NCBI RefSeq assembly: GCF_003269295.1
Contig: NZ_QLTT01000006.1
Span: forward strand, 186,001-250,000
Origin: Lentzea atacamensis
GTDB lineage: Bacteria > Actinomycetota > Actinomycetes > Mycobacteriales > Pseudonocardiaceae
Length of the DNA stretch: 64,000 nucleotides
Reading direction: 5' to 3'
Part shown: one piece after another, positions 9,245 through 18,578 of the stretch
Position numbering within the stretch: the stretch's first letter is position 1
Layout: every line of letters begins with the position of its first letter
The notes under the pieces: generated by a model
Databases searched by the model: none
The model's input: the letters and a program-made list of their open reading frames with translations, nothing else
What the model was told of the DNA's origin: nothing
Program-made: the position numbers and the translations under genes

Positions 9245-11023
9245 TTACTTGGTCTGCCACTCGTTGGCGTTCCAAAGCGCGCCGTAGTAGCTCTGGAAGT
9301 ACACGCGGTCGAGTCCCTTGAAGGCCCACATGTTCGGCATCTGGAACAGCGGCAGCGAGAGGTACTCGCCGGCCAGCGCGTCGTCCGCTTCCTGCCAGTA
9401 CTTCAGCGAGTCGGCGATCGCCGTCTGCGAAACCGCCTGCTTCAGAGCCGCGTCGGCCTTCGGCACGCTCCAGTTGGACCAGTTCTGGCCACCACCGGTC
9501 TCGTAGATCGACTTCTTGCCGCTCTTGAACGGCGGCGACGACCACGCGAACAGGGCGACCTCGTAGTCACCGGCGGAGACGCGCTCGTCGAGGAAGTTCG
9601 GGTCGGTGTCGTCCTTGACCTCGATGCCGGCTTCCTTGCACTGGCCCTGGATCAGCTCGACGGTCTGCTTGCGGCGCGGGATGTCGGTGTGGCTGATCTT
9701 GAAGGAGGCGCGCTGGCCGTCCTTCGCGAACACACCGTCGGCACCCTGCGTCCAGCCGGCGTCGGACAGGATCTTCTTGGCCTCGGTCGCGTCGCCCTTC
9801 GCCTTGTCGGCGTAGAGGTCCTTGTAGCCCTCGTCCTTCGGGAAGAAGATCAGGCTGCCCAGCGGCTTGGCGTCGGACTGAACCTCGGTGATGAGCTTGT
9901 CGATGATGTCCTGGCGCTTGACGCACATGAAGAACGCCTTGCGGATCTCAGCCTTCGACAGCACCGGGTGCTTCATCTGGATGTCGAGGTGCTCGAACGA
10001 CAGGCCGGGGCCGGCGCCGAACGTGACGCCCTGAGCGCTGAGGCCCTTGAGCTTCGTGGCCGCGTTCGCGTCGGGCTGGGCCATGGAGTTGACGGCGACC
10101 TCGCCGTTCTCCAGCGCCTGCGCCTGCGCGATCGGGTCCGGGATCGCCTTCAGGGTGATCTTCTCGGGACCACCGGCCTTGCCGACCCACTTGGGGTTGC
10201 GCTCCAGCGTCACCGACTGGTTCGGCTCGAAGCCGGTCAGCATGTACGGACCCGCAGAGGGCATCAGGTCCTTGGTGAAGCCGTTCCACTTCTCGTTCCA
10301 GAAGTCGGCGGCCTTCGTCAGCTCGTCCGCGCTGCTGGACGCGGTGAGCTTGGTGACGTCGGCGATGCCCGTCTGCTTCTCGAGGATGTGCGCCGGCAGG
10401 ACGTCGTTGTTGTACAGGCTCTCGTAGTCCGGGTACGGCTCCTTGAAGGTGCCGACGAACGTCTGGTCGTCCTTGCACTCACCGGTCATCAGGTCGTACC
10501 CGGTGGCGCTGGCCGGCTTGAAGAACTTGGTGCCGTCGGCCTTCTTGGCGGAGTTGCTCTGCGTGAACCACGCCAGGTAGAAGTCGTCGCAGTCCCAGGC
10601 CTCGCCGTCGGACCAGCTGACGCCCTTCTTCAGCTTCCAGGTCACGACCTGCGGAGACTTCGAGGTGACCTCGATCGACTCCATGACGTCCTTGTTCAGG
10701 ATGACCTTGTTGTTGCCGTTCGTGATGTGCGCACCCGGCTGCACGAGAACCAGCGCGAACGTGTTGTAGGACTGGTTCGCGTCCTCGGTCGCGTTGTTGT
10801 ACGAGGTGAACGGCTTGTCGCTCGACACGACGATCGGGCCGCTCTGCTTCGTCTCCGGCGCGGTGTAGCCGTCCGCGGACTCACCACGAGCGGTCGCCAT
10901 CTCCGCGATGGTGGCGTCGCCACCATCGGCGTCGTTGCTACCACCACCGCCACCACAGGCACCCAGAACCAGAGACACGCTGGAAATCAGCGCGATCGCC
11001 GGAAGTGCTTTGGTTCTCCTCAT
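9245..11023 (-). CDS. Peptide-binding lipoprotein, SBP family 5
   Basis: A 592-residue extracytoplasmic solute-binding lipoprotein. The signal peptide MRRTKALPAIALISSVSLVL ends in the lipobox LGAC, and is followed by a Gly-rich linker and the SBP_bac_5 body (KKGVSWSDGEAWDCDDFYLA, GPYMLTGFEPNQSVTLERNP, LSFEHLDIQMKHPVL). It delivers peptides to the OppBC channel. ATG at 11023 is used; GTG at 11029 is equally close to the AGGAGG site. It is the first gene of the operon oppA-B-C-D-F. Confidence 0.88.
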   Translation of the reverse strand: MRRTKALPAIALISSVSLVLGACGGGGGSNDADGGDATIAEMATARGESADGYTAPETKQSGPIVVSSDKPFTSYNNATEDANQSYNTFALVLVQPGAHITNGNNKVILNKDVMESIEVTSKSPQVVTWKLKKGVSWSDGEAWDCDDFYLAWFTQSNSAKKADGTKFFKPASATGYDLMTGECKDDQTFVGTFKEPYPDYESLYNNDVLPAHILEKQTGIADVTKLTASSSADELTKAADFWNEKWNGFTKDLMPSAGPYMLTGFEPNQSVTLERNPKWVGKAGGPEKITLKAIPDPIAQAQALENGEVAVNSMAQPDANAATKLKGLSAQGVTFGAGPGLSFEHLDIQMKHPVLSKAEIRKAFFMCVKRQDIIDKLITEVQSDAKPLGSLIFFPKDEGYKDLYADKAKGDATEAKKILSDAGWTQGADGVFAKDGQRASFKISHTDIPRRKQTVELIQGQCKEAGIEVKDDTDPNFLDERVSAGDYEVALFAWSSPPFKSGKKSIYETGGGQNWSNWSVPKADAALKQAVSQTAIADSLKYWQEADDALAGEYLSLPLFQMPNMWAFKGLDRVYFQSYYGALWNANEWQTK

Positions 11024-11324
11024 CGACACGTGCCCTCCTAGCACTGGGCGGCCGTGGCCAGGTCGGCATGCACGCCCATAACCGTGATGTGCCATACGCG
11101 CCCCGAACCGGCACATCGTGGGCAGCACGGTAAGAACCTGGTGAGGGAGCGGTCACTACCTCGGAGGGCGATCGTGACCCAATGGAGACACCTCGTAGCG
11201 CGCCGCAATGGCCCGATTACCGGGCGAATGCGTTCGTTAACCGGGCGCGCAGAATTCTGTCAACGACAGCGGCCGAAAGTAGCAACGAGGCGACCGCCTC
11301 CGCAACGGGTTTTCCGCCCGCCGG
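11024..11324. other. Intergenic region upstream of the opp operon
   Basis: About 300 bases between the lpqW stop and the oppA start, all on the minus strand. It holds the AGGAGG ribosome-binding site of oppA and must contain the operon promoter. I found no convincing -10/-35 pair, strong terminator hairpin or coding frame here. Confidence 0.5.
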
Positions 11325-12989
11325 CTACTTCTCGAGCCGCCGCCATTCGGGTGCTTCGCTCAGCACACCGGCCAGCGGCGCCCCGGTGTCGACCCCGGAG
11401 ACCATTGTTGGCAGCACACCAAGAAGATCCACTACCTGGAACAGCGGCAACGCGACCGCCTGAGCCTGGATCTGCGGCTCGACCCGCGCGAGCACGTCGG
11501 CGAGGAGCGCCTTGCCGTTGAGCGCGGCCTCGATGTCGGGCTGGATCGCCGGGTCGCAGAACCCGGCGGGGTTCGCTGGAGTGGGCGTCCCGCCGTCCGG
11601 CGCGTCACCGGCACACCCGTACGCACTCGCGAGCCCGGCCGCCGAGTCACCGGCGTCGACACGCGGCACGACAGCGATGTCGACGTCCTTCTCGAGCAGC
11701 TGCTTGCTGAAGAGCTCCTCGGCTTTGGGCGTGACGACCTCGGAGTCGATCCCGCGCTCGGCCAGCTGCGCCTTGATCCGGTTCGCGAGCCCGACGTACG
11801 GCTCGTCCTTCTCGGGCGCGGCGATCTTCAGCCTGAGCGGCTTGCCGCCCTTCGCCCACGCGTTCTGCGCGTTCCTGACGTACCCGGCCTCGGCGAGCAA
11901 CTGGTCGGCGGCCGCCGCGTTGAGCGTGTTGCCCTGGATCGTCGCGGTGTACCCGGTGCGACTGGGCGGCACCACGTAGGAGTCGGCCCGGTACTGGGCA
12001 CTCGGCCCGCTCTGCGTGCCGGACGCGATGAGCGCGTCGCGGTCCAGCGCGGCGACGATCGCCTTCCTCGCTTTGACGTCCTTCAGCTGCTCACTGGCCG
12101 GTCTGAGGAGGACCTGGACAACCTCGTTGCGCGGCACCGGTTTCGTCGTGAGGTCCTTGATCGCCTTGAGCAGGTTGACGTCCGCGGCGTCGGCCCTGAG
12201 CAGAGCCGCCTGATTGTCGCCTTTGGACAGTGACTCGGCCATCGCGCTGTGCGTGGCCCTGCGGATCACGACCCGGTCGAGCGTGGTCGGCACCTCCCAG
12301 TACCGGTCACTGCGCTCCAGGACCACCTCACCGCGCGGTTCGTCCAGGGAGCGCACCTGGAACGGGCCTGCGGTGGCGGGGAAGCCGGTGCTCAGCACGT
12401 TCGACCACGTGCCGGGGGCGTCCTTGAGCAGGTGTGCCGGCAGGAGGTTGGCGAAGAGGGACCGCCAGCCGGGGAAGGGCTTGCCGAACACGACCTCGAC
12501 GACCTTGCCGCCTTCTCTGGCGCTGATGTTGTTGATGAGCCGGTAACCCGCCGGATCCACAACACCGGGTTCGACGCGCATACGCTGCCACAGGTAGTAG
12601 AAGTCCTCGGCGGCGATGGGCGCGCTGTCCGACCAGCTCGCGTCCTTGCGGATCGTGTAGGTGACAGTGAACGGCTCGGCCTTGGTGACCTTGGCACTCA
12701 CCATGAGGTTGCGGTCGAGCTGCGGCGCGCCATCGGGTCCGGGGCGGAACACGGACGGGAGCAGGAGGGAGCTCAACGCCGTGGTGATGGGGCTCTGCGC
12801 AGCCAGTGAGTGCGGGTTGTAGCCACCCGCCACGTCGTCCACACCGATCACGACCTCGGTGACCTTCGGCCCCGTCGTGGTGATGACCGGCGCCTCGGAC
12901 TTCGGCACCAGAGGCGGAGGCGGCGCGTTCGTGCACGCCGCAGTGCCGCACAGGACGGCAGCAGCCAGCACTCCCCCGAGTCGCCTCAT
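11325..12989 (-). CDS. lpqW: LpqW-like family-5 substrate-binding lipoprotein
   Basis: A 554-residue lipoprotein. It has the signal peptide MRRLGGVLAAAVLCGTAAC (lipobox TAAC), a Pro-rich linker and an SBP_bac_5 body (IRKDASWSDSAPIAAEDFYY, TAGPFQVRSLDEPRGEVVLE). No transporter genes accompany it, and it sits directly downstream of typA on the same strand, as recalled for Mycobacterium tuberculosis Rv1165 typA and Rv1166 lpqW. LpqW steers phosphatidylinositol-mannoside intermediates toward lipoarabinomannan. PimE, its genetic partner, is also in this window. ATG at 12989 places a short signal peptide correctly. An orphan peptide-binding role for the opp operon next door is the alternative. Confidence 0.68.
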   Translation of the reverse strand: MRRLGGVLAAAVLCGTAACTNAPPPPLVPKSEAPVITTTGPKVTEVVIGVDDVAGGYNPHSLAAQSPITTALSSLLLPSVFRPGPDGAPQLDRNLMVSAKVTKAEPFTVTYTIRKDASWSDSAPIAAEDFYYLWQRMRVEPGVVDPAGYRLINNISAREGGKVVEVVFGKPFPGWRSLFANLLPAHLLKDAPGTWSNVLSTGFPATAGPFQVRSLDEPRGEVVLERSDRYWEVPTTLDRVVIRRATHSAMAESLSKGDNQAALLRADAADVNLLKAIKDLTTKPVPRNEVVQVLLRPASEQLKDVKARKAIVAALDRDALIASGTQSGPSAQYRADSYVVPPSRTGYTATIQGNTLNAAAADQLLAEAGYVRNAQNAWAKGGKPLRLKIAAPEKDEPYVGLANRIKAQLAERGIDSEVVTPKAEELFSKQLLEKDVDIAVVPRVDAGDSAAGLASAYGCAGDAPDGGTPTPANPAGFCDPAIQPDIEAALNGKALLADVLARVEPQIQAQAVALPLFQVVDLLGVLPTMVSGVDTGAPLAGVLSEAPEWRRLEK

Positions 12990-13314
12990 GGTCCTCACAT
13001 TGCCAGAAGGGTGATGGTGGCGTTCGGGCAACCCAGGTTTTGTCACCCGCGCCACTTGTGGGACGTGCCCGGGTGGTGGCGGGTTGCTCGCACAGTGGGT
13101 AGTACGGCCCACCTGGGCGGGTGGTTCGGGGGTGGGGTCGGCTGGTTTTGAGCGCCCGAAACTCGGGCGGTTTGGCGGGTCGGCGCCTTGCGGCCGGCGT
13201 GGGAGCGTCGCCGTGGCGGGTGCTCGCCACCCCAACCACCCCGGACACGACGAAGGGCGACCAGGCCGTGGCCCAGCCGCCCCTGTCAGGCGTTACGTCA
13301 GTTCAGCGCGTGAA
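12990..13314. other. Intergenic region between typA and lpqW
   Basis: About 325 bases without a credible gene. It holds a small perfect hairpin, CGCCCGA (13153-13159) with TCGGGCG (13163-13169), and several GGCGGG-rich runs. No U-tract follows the hairpin on the minus strand, so its role as a typA terminator is unproven. The lpqW promoter should lie near 13000-13060. Confidence 0.45.
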
Positions 13315-15210
<1,896 letters not shown>

Positions 15211-15323
15211 GCAGAACTCCTAGAGCTTCGAAGGCGTTGGAGGGGCTCGCGCCGGACACGTCAATGCGCACAGCCGTACACCAGAGTACCGGCCGCGTCG
15301 GCATTACCACACAAGAGTGCTAG

Positions 15324-15342
15324 TGAAGTGAGCCTCACCTAC
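15324..15342 (+). promoter_or_regulatory. Candidate IdeR/DtxR-type iron box
   Basis: The 19-mer reads TGAAGTGAGCCTCACCTAC. By hand it matches 14 of 19 positions of the DtxR/IdeR consensus TTAGGTTAGCCTAACCTAA, with the core GTGAGCCTCAC a perfect inverted repeat. It overlaps a possible -10 element (TACTCT, 15340-15345) before the 47-residue Cys/Lys-rich gene. Iron-dependent repression is an inference. Confidence 0.4.
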
Positions 15343-15375
15343 TCTAGCGACACGTGCCGGAGTGGAGTGCAACCA

Positions 15376-15519
15376 GTGGGTAAGAAGCTCAAGAAGAAGT
15401 GCTGCCGGTCGAAGCCGCAGTGCAAGCGGTGCCCGGTTCCGTTCCTGCTCAAGGAGCGTGACAAGGCCCGCAAGAAGGCTGCGAAGAAGGCGGCCAAGGC
15501 GGCGAAGAAGGCCGCGTGA
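15376..15519 (+). CDS. Lys-rich four-cysteine small protein
   Basis: A 47-residue protein starting VGKKLKKKCCRSKPQCKRCP and ending in a Lys/Ala repeat tail (KKAAKKAAKAAKKAA). The four Cys (CC-x5-C-x2-C) could bind a metal or form disulfides, and the highly basic tail suggests nucleic acid or acidic surface binding. GTG at 15376 has GGAG about 8 bases upstream. It ends in a GTGA overlap with the S41 peptidase gene, so translation is coupled. It has its own promoter region with a candidate iron box. No family name is known to me. Confidence 0.72.
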   Translation: MGKKLKKKCCRSKPQCKRCPVPFLLKERDKARKKAAKKAAKAAKKAA

Positions 15520-16412
15520 TCAGGTATGTCCTCCTGGTCCTGCTGCTGTTGAGCACGGGCGTCGGAGAGCCCGTCTCACCGGCTCGCAGCTACCTCGACA
15601 CCGCCCTCGACCTGCTCCAGCAGCACTCGATGGAGAGCTCCGCGGCCGACTGGCCGCGGTTGCGTGCTGAAGCTCACCGTGCTGGCGACGCCCACGACGC
15701 GATCCGGTGGGTGATCGGTGAGCTCGGCAACCCGCACACCGTCCTGCGCACCTCACCCGGCGGCGGCCCTCCGCCCTCCATCCGCGAGGTCCCCGGCGTC
15801 CGGATGATCGGCTCCACCGCCTACTTGAAACTGCCGCAGACCTCTTCGGACAACGGCGAGACGTACGTCGAGTCCGGCCGGTACCTGCTGCGCGACCTCC
15901 TCGCCGCACGACCGTCGGGCTGGGTCGTCGACCTGCGCGGCAACCACGGCGGCGACATGCACCCGATGCTCACCGTGGTCGCGCCGCTGCTCGGCGAGGG
16001 CAAGACGGGTTCGTTCGTGCACCCGGACGGCACCACGACGGACTGGGGCATCCGCGACGGCCACGTCCACGACGGCGAGAGGATCTGGTTTCCGCAGGTG
16101 GAGATGCCTCCTGCGGTCAACGGCCCGGTCGCCGTGCTGATCGACGGCGGGACCGCGAGCTCGGGGGAAGCCGTGCTGCTCGCGTTCACGGGCGCCGACC
16201 GCACGCGCAGCTTCGGCGAGCCGACCGCCGGTTACGCGACGTCCAACGAGCTGTTCCTGCTGCCCGACGGCGCGCGGCTCGCGATCACCACCGCGTACAT
16301 GGCAGATCGCACCGGCAGGACGTACGGCAACACCCCGATCGCCCCGCAGACGCTCGTGGACAGCGACGAAGCGCTCGACGCGGCGATCGAGTGGCTTGCC
16401 GAACAGACCTAG
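15516..16412 (+). CDS. Secreted S41-family peptidase
   Basis: A 298-residue protein with a short signal peptide (MIRYVLLVLLLLSTGVG). Its S41 (tail-specific protease) catalytic fold shows WVVDLRGNHGGDMHPML, the presumed nucleophile Ser in GGTASSGEAVLLAF, and RSFGEPTAGYAT. No PDZ domain is seen, so this is the short PDZ-less type common in Gram-positives. GTG at 15516 overlaps the small Cys/Lys-rich gene. The stop shares a CTAG palindrome with the convergent YCII gene stop. The substrate is unknown. Confidence 0.82.
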   Translation: MIRYVLLVLLLLSTGVGEPVSPARSYLDTALDLLQQHSMESSAADWPRLRAEAHRAGDAHDAIRWVIGELGNPHTVLRTSPGGGPPPSIREVPGVRMIGSTAYLKLPQTSSDNGETYVESGRYLLRDLLAARPSGWVVDLRGNHGGDMHPMLTVVAPLLGEGKTGSFVHPDGTTTDWGIRDGHVHDGERIWFPQVEMPPAVNGPVAVLIDGGTASSGEAVLLAFTGADRTRSFGEPTAGYATSNELFLLPDGARLAITTAYMADRTGRTYGNTPIAPQTLVDSDEALDAAIEWLAEQT

Positions 16413-16711
16413 TGCTGCAGCACGGCCTCGTTCAGCTTCATGAGCTCAGGCGCCGTCCGCGTCGCCTCGAACTCGCAGATCTCGTACTTCACGAGCTTCT
16501 GCTCCGCCCACGGGTCCGTGGCGAGCAGCGCTTCGAGCTTGCCGCGGGGCATGGGCCGCGTGATGATCACGCCGCCGGTCCTCGGCACCTGACGCCCTGA
16601 GGCGAGGAACAAACCCCGCTCGTACTGCTTCTCGACCCACGCTCGGTGGTCGGGCAGGGCGTAGTCGATCTGTTCCAGTGGCGCGGCGTACTTCAGCAGC
16701 ACGATGAACAT
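16409..16711 (-). CDS. YCII-family protein
   Basis: A 100-residue YciI-like protein. It starts MFIVLLKYAAPLEQIDY, has the conserved active-site type His in LPDHRAWVEKQYERGLFLAS, then GGVIITRPMPRG and DPWAEQKLVKYEICEF. YCII domains adopt a ferredoxin-like fold and may catalyse dehalogenation or isomerisation, but most have no known substrate. It is divergent from trpS with about 30 bases between starts, so the promoters overlap. Confidence 0.85.
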   Translation of the reverse strand: MFIVLLKYAAPLEQIDYALPDHRAWVEKQYERGLFLASGRQVPRTGGVIITRPMPRGKLEALLATDPWAEQKLVKYEICEFEATRTAPELMKLNEAVLQH

Positions 16712-16733
16712 CCTCCAACGGTAGTCCTATACT
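16705..16733 (+). promoter_or_regulatory. Promoter of the trpS leader
   Basis: The -10 TATACT (16728-16733) is a strong consensus match, and TGAACA (16705-16710) sits 17 bases upstream as a -35. Transcription would start near 16740, at or one base before the leader-peptide GTG at 16741. The leader transcript is therefore probably leaderless. Confidence 0.7.
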
Positions 16734-16740
16734 CGTGATC

Positions 16741-16791
16741 GTGCGCACTCTGAACGCCTTCTGGTGGGCCGCCTTCAGGCGGCCGGAGTAG
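16741..16791 (+). CDS. trpS leader peptide with tandem Trp codons
   Basis: A 16-codon frame, V-R-T-L-N-A-F-W-W-A-A-F-R-R-P-E, ends in TAG at 16789. Two adjacent TGG codons (16762-16767) sit where ribosome stalling would control the downstream hairpins. A near-zero 5' untranslated region is predicted from the -10 position. It is the sensor of a transcription attenuator for trpS. Confidence 0.87.
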   Translation: MRTLNAFWWAAFRRPE

Positions 16792-16838
16792 CTGTGCGCT
16801 AAAGCGAACACAGGCCGCCCGACACGGGCGGCTTTTTT
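16767..16838 (+). promoter_or_regulatory. Tryptophan attenuator with terminator before trpS
   Basis: Segment 1 GGCCGCC (16767-16773) pairs with segment 2 GGCGGCC (16778-16784). Segment 2 can instead pair with segment 3 GGCCGCC (16813-16819) as antiterminator. Segment 3 with segment 4 (GCCGCCC 16814-16820 and GGGCGGC 16826-16832, then TTTTTT 16833-16838) forms an intrinsic terminator. Stalling at the Trp codons would free segment 2 and let trpS be transcribed. Ribosome-mediated attenuation of an auxiliary trpS is known in Streptomyces coelicolor. Confidence 0.9.
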
Positions 16839-16873
16839 GTGCGTTCGTCCGGGCGGTCCTTCACGAAGGGACC

Positions 16874-17803
16874 ATGACCATGATCCGTTTGTCCGCCATC
16901 ACCCCGTCGGGCCAGGTTCACCTGGGCAACTACCTCGGGGCGCTGCGCACCTGGGCCCGCGAGGGCACCCAGGACGACGTGTACTTCATCAGCGACCTGC
17001 ACGCGATGACGTCGTCGCACAATCCGCAACGCCTCCGATCGATGACGCGCGAGCAGCTCGCCGTTCTCGTCGCGTCAGGCATCGACCCGGCGAGCGTGTG
17101 CGTGCAGAGCGACCTGATCCGCGAGCTGGGAGCCCTCAACTGGGTCCTGGAGTGCACCTGCACGTACGGCGAGGCCGCGCGCATGATCCAGTTCAAGGAG
17201 AAGTCGCTCGGCCGTGACTCCGTGCGCCTCAGCCTGCTCACCTACCCGGTGCTGATGGCCGCGGACATCCTGCTGCAGGGCACCGCGGAGGTCCCGGTCG
17301 GCGAGGACCAGCTCCAGCACGTCGAACTGGCCCGTGCCCTCGCCCGCCGCTTCAACAACGCGTACGGCGAGGCTTTCGTCGTCCCGACGGCCGTGGTCCC
17401 GAAGGTGGGCGCCCGCATCAAGGACCTTTCCGACCCCACGCGCAAGATGGACAAGTCCGCGCAGAACTCCACGGGTGTCGTGTTCGTCCTCGACGACCCG
17501 GACCTGGTGCGGCGCAAGGTCCGCCGCGCAGTCTCGTCCACCGAGGGCATCGCGAACCTGACCGAGATCCTCGCCTCCTGCACCGGCAAGGACCCGGAGG
17601 ACTACACGAGCAGGTTCGCCGACCTCAAGAACGTCGTGGCCGAAGCCGTCATCGAGGAACTGCGTCCGGTCCGCGACCGCACGCTGGAACTCCTCGCCGA
17701 CCCGGCGGAACTGGACCGCATCCGCTCCTCCGGCGCCGACCGGGCCCGCGACCGCGCCCAGCACCGCCTGAACGCGGCCCTGCGCCTCTCCGGACTCATG
17801 TGA
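16874..17803 (+). CDS. trpS: Tryptophanyl-tRNA synthetase, attenuator-controlled
   Basis: A 309-residue class I synthetase that charges tRNA-Trp. The HIGH-like motif is PSGQVHLGNYLGA, the tryptophan pocket SDLHAMTS keeps His43, and GEDQLQHVEL and PKVGARIKDL are present. The KMSKS loop reads KMDKSAQNS (191-195), a non-standard variant, and the protein is slightly shorter than the usual 330-340 residues. ATG at 16874 or 16880 is possible; GAAGGG lies just upstream. The attenuator and divergent motif suggest an inducible auxiliary TrpRS, as with the indolmycin-resistant enzyme of Streptomyces, but the second trpS copy cannot be seen here. Confidence 0.93.
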   Translation: MTMIRLSAITPSGQVHLGNYLGALRTWAREGTQDDVYFISDLHAMTSSHNPQRLRSMTREQLAVLVASGIDPASVCVQSDLIRELGALNWVLECTCTYGEAARMIQFKEKSLGRDSVRLSLLTYPVLMAADILLQGTAEVPVGEDQLQHVELARALARRFNNAYGEAFVVPTAVVPKVGARIKDLSDPTRKMDKSAQNSTGVVFVLDDPDLVRRKVRRAVSSTEGIANLTEILASCTGKDPEDYTSRFADLKNVVAEAVIEELRPVRDRTLELLADPAELDRIRSSGADRARDRAQHRLNAALRLSGLM

Positions 17804-18569
17804 TGAGCTGCTGAAGGGCAGGCACCAGCACCCGGTCGGCCGGCAACCAGTCCACGCCGGGCAGCTCGCCGGCGGTGAGCCACCGGACAGCGTTGTGCTC
17901 CAACGCTTCCGGCTCACCGCCGCCGAGCTGAGCCGCGTAGATCCGCAAGATCATGTCCTTCTTCAACGGCACGTCCGGCCCGACCTGCTCGCCGACCACG
18001 ACCGGCACGCCGAGCTCTTCCACGCACTCCCGCGCCAGCGCCTCTTCCGGCTTCTCGCCGTCCTCCACCCGCCCGCCGGGCAGTTCCCACTGCCCCGCAT
18101 GACTTTCGGGATAGGCCCGCTGCTGCGCCAGCAACCGTCCATCCCGGACGATCGCGGCCCCGACCACGACCCCGGCCTCGCCCAGCTCCCGGCACCGCTC
18201 CGCCAGCAACGCCGACCGCTTCTCCAGCACCCGCAGGGCCATCCCGCGCCCGACGGTGACGTCGGCGAACCGCCCGACCATCCCGCCCACCGTCGTCCAC
18301 GCGACCCGGTCGACCACCATCGTCCCGGCCCCGGTGACCACGAGATCCGTGTGCAGCTCCAGGAAGTCCCCCGCCGCCGACACACCGGACAGATCAGCCC
18401 GCGTCACCGTCAACTTGACCCCGAACGGCCCGGTGAGCACGTCCCCGAGGCACAACAGCGCGCCAGGCACCTTCACCCCGAACCCGGTGATCAGCGAGGT
18501 CTCCAACAGGGCACCGGCAACAGCGGCAACAGGTGCGTCGACCAGCGCCGACGCTCGCAACTCTGGCAC
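17796..18569 (-). CDS. SRPBCC-like domain fused to Nudix hydrolase (MutT2-like)
   Basis: A 257-residue protein. Residues about 1-125 resemble an SRPBCC/START-type lipid-binding fold (ASALVDAPVAAVAGALLETS). Residues about 130-257 are a Nudix hydrolase close to CTP pyrophosphohydrolase/MutT2: GRLLAQQRAYPESHAGQWEL, then Nudix box GRVEDGEKPEEALARECVEE with L-G. MutT2 enzymes are normally Nudix-only. In mycobacteria mutT2 sits beside pimE and phhB, and both also occur in this window. It follows the histidine kinase gene by 9 bases and overlaps the end of trpS convergently by 8 bases. Confidence 0.8.
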   Translation of the reverse strand: MPELRASALVDAPVAAVAGALLETSLITGFGVKVPGALLCLGDVLTGPFGVKLTVTRADLSGVSAAGDFLELHTDLVVTGAGTMVVDRVAWTTVGGMVGRFADVTVGRGMALRVLEKRSALLAERCRELGEAGVVVGAAIVRDGRLLAQQRAYPESHAGQWELPGGRVEDGEKPEEALARECVEELGVPVVVGEQVGPDVPLKKDMILRIYAAQLGGGEPEALEHNAVRWLTAGELPGVDWLPADRVLVPALQQLIT

Positions 18570-18578
18570 CTGCGCTGC

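Noticed and set aside
12990-13314. Coding frame between typA and lpqW
   Set aside because: Frames here are extensions or shadows with biased Gly/Arg/Pro composition and no ribosome-binding site.
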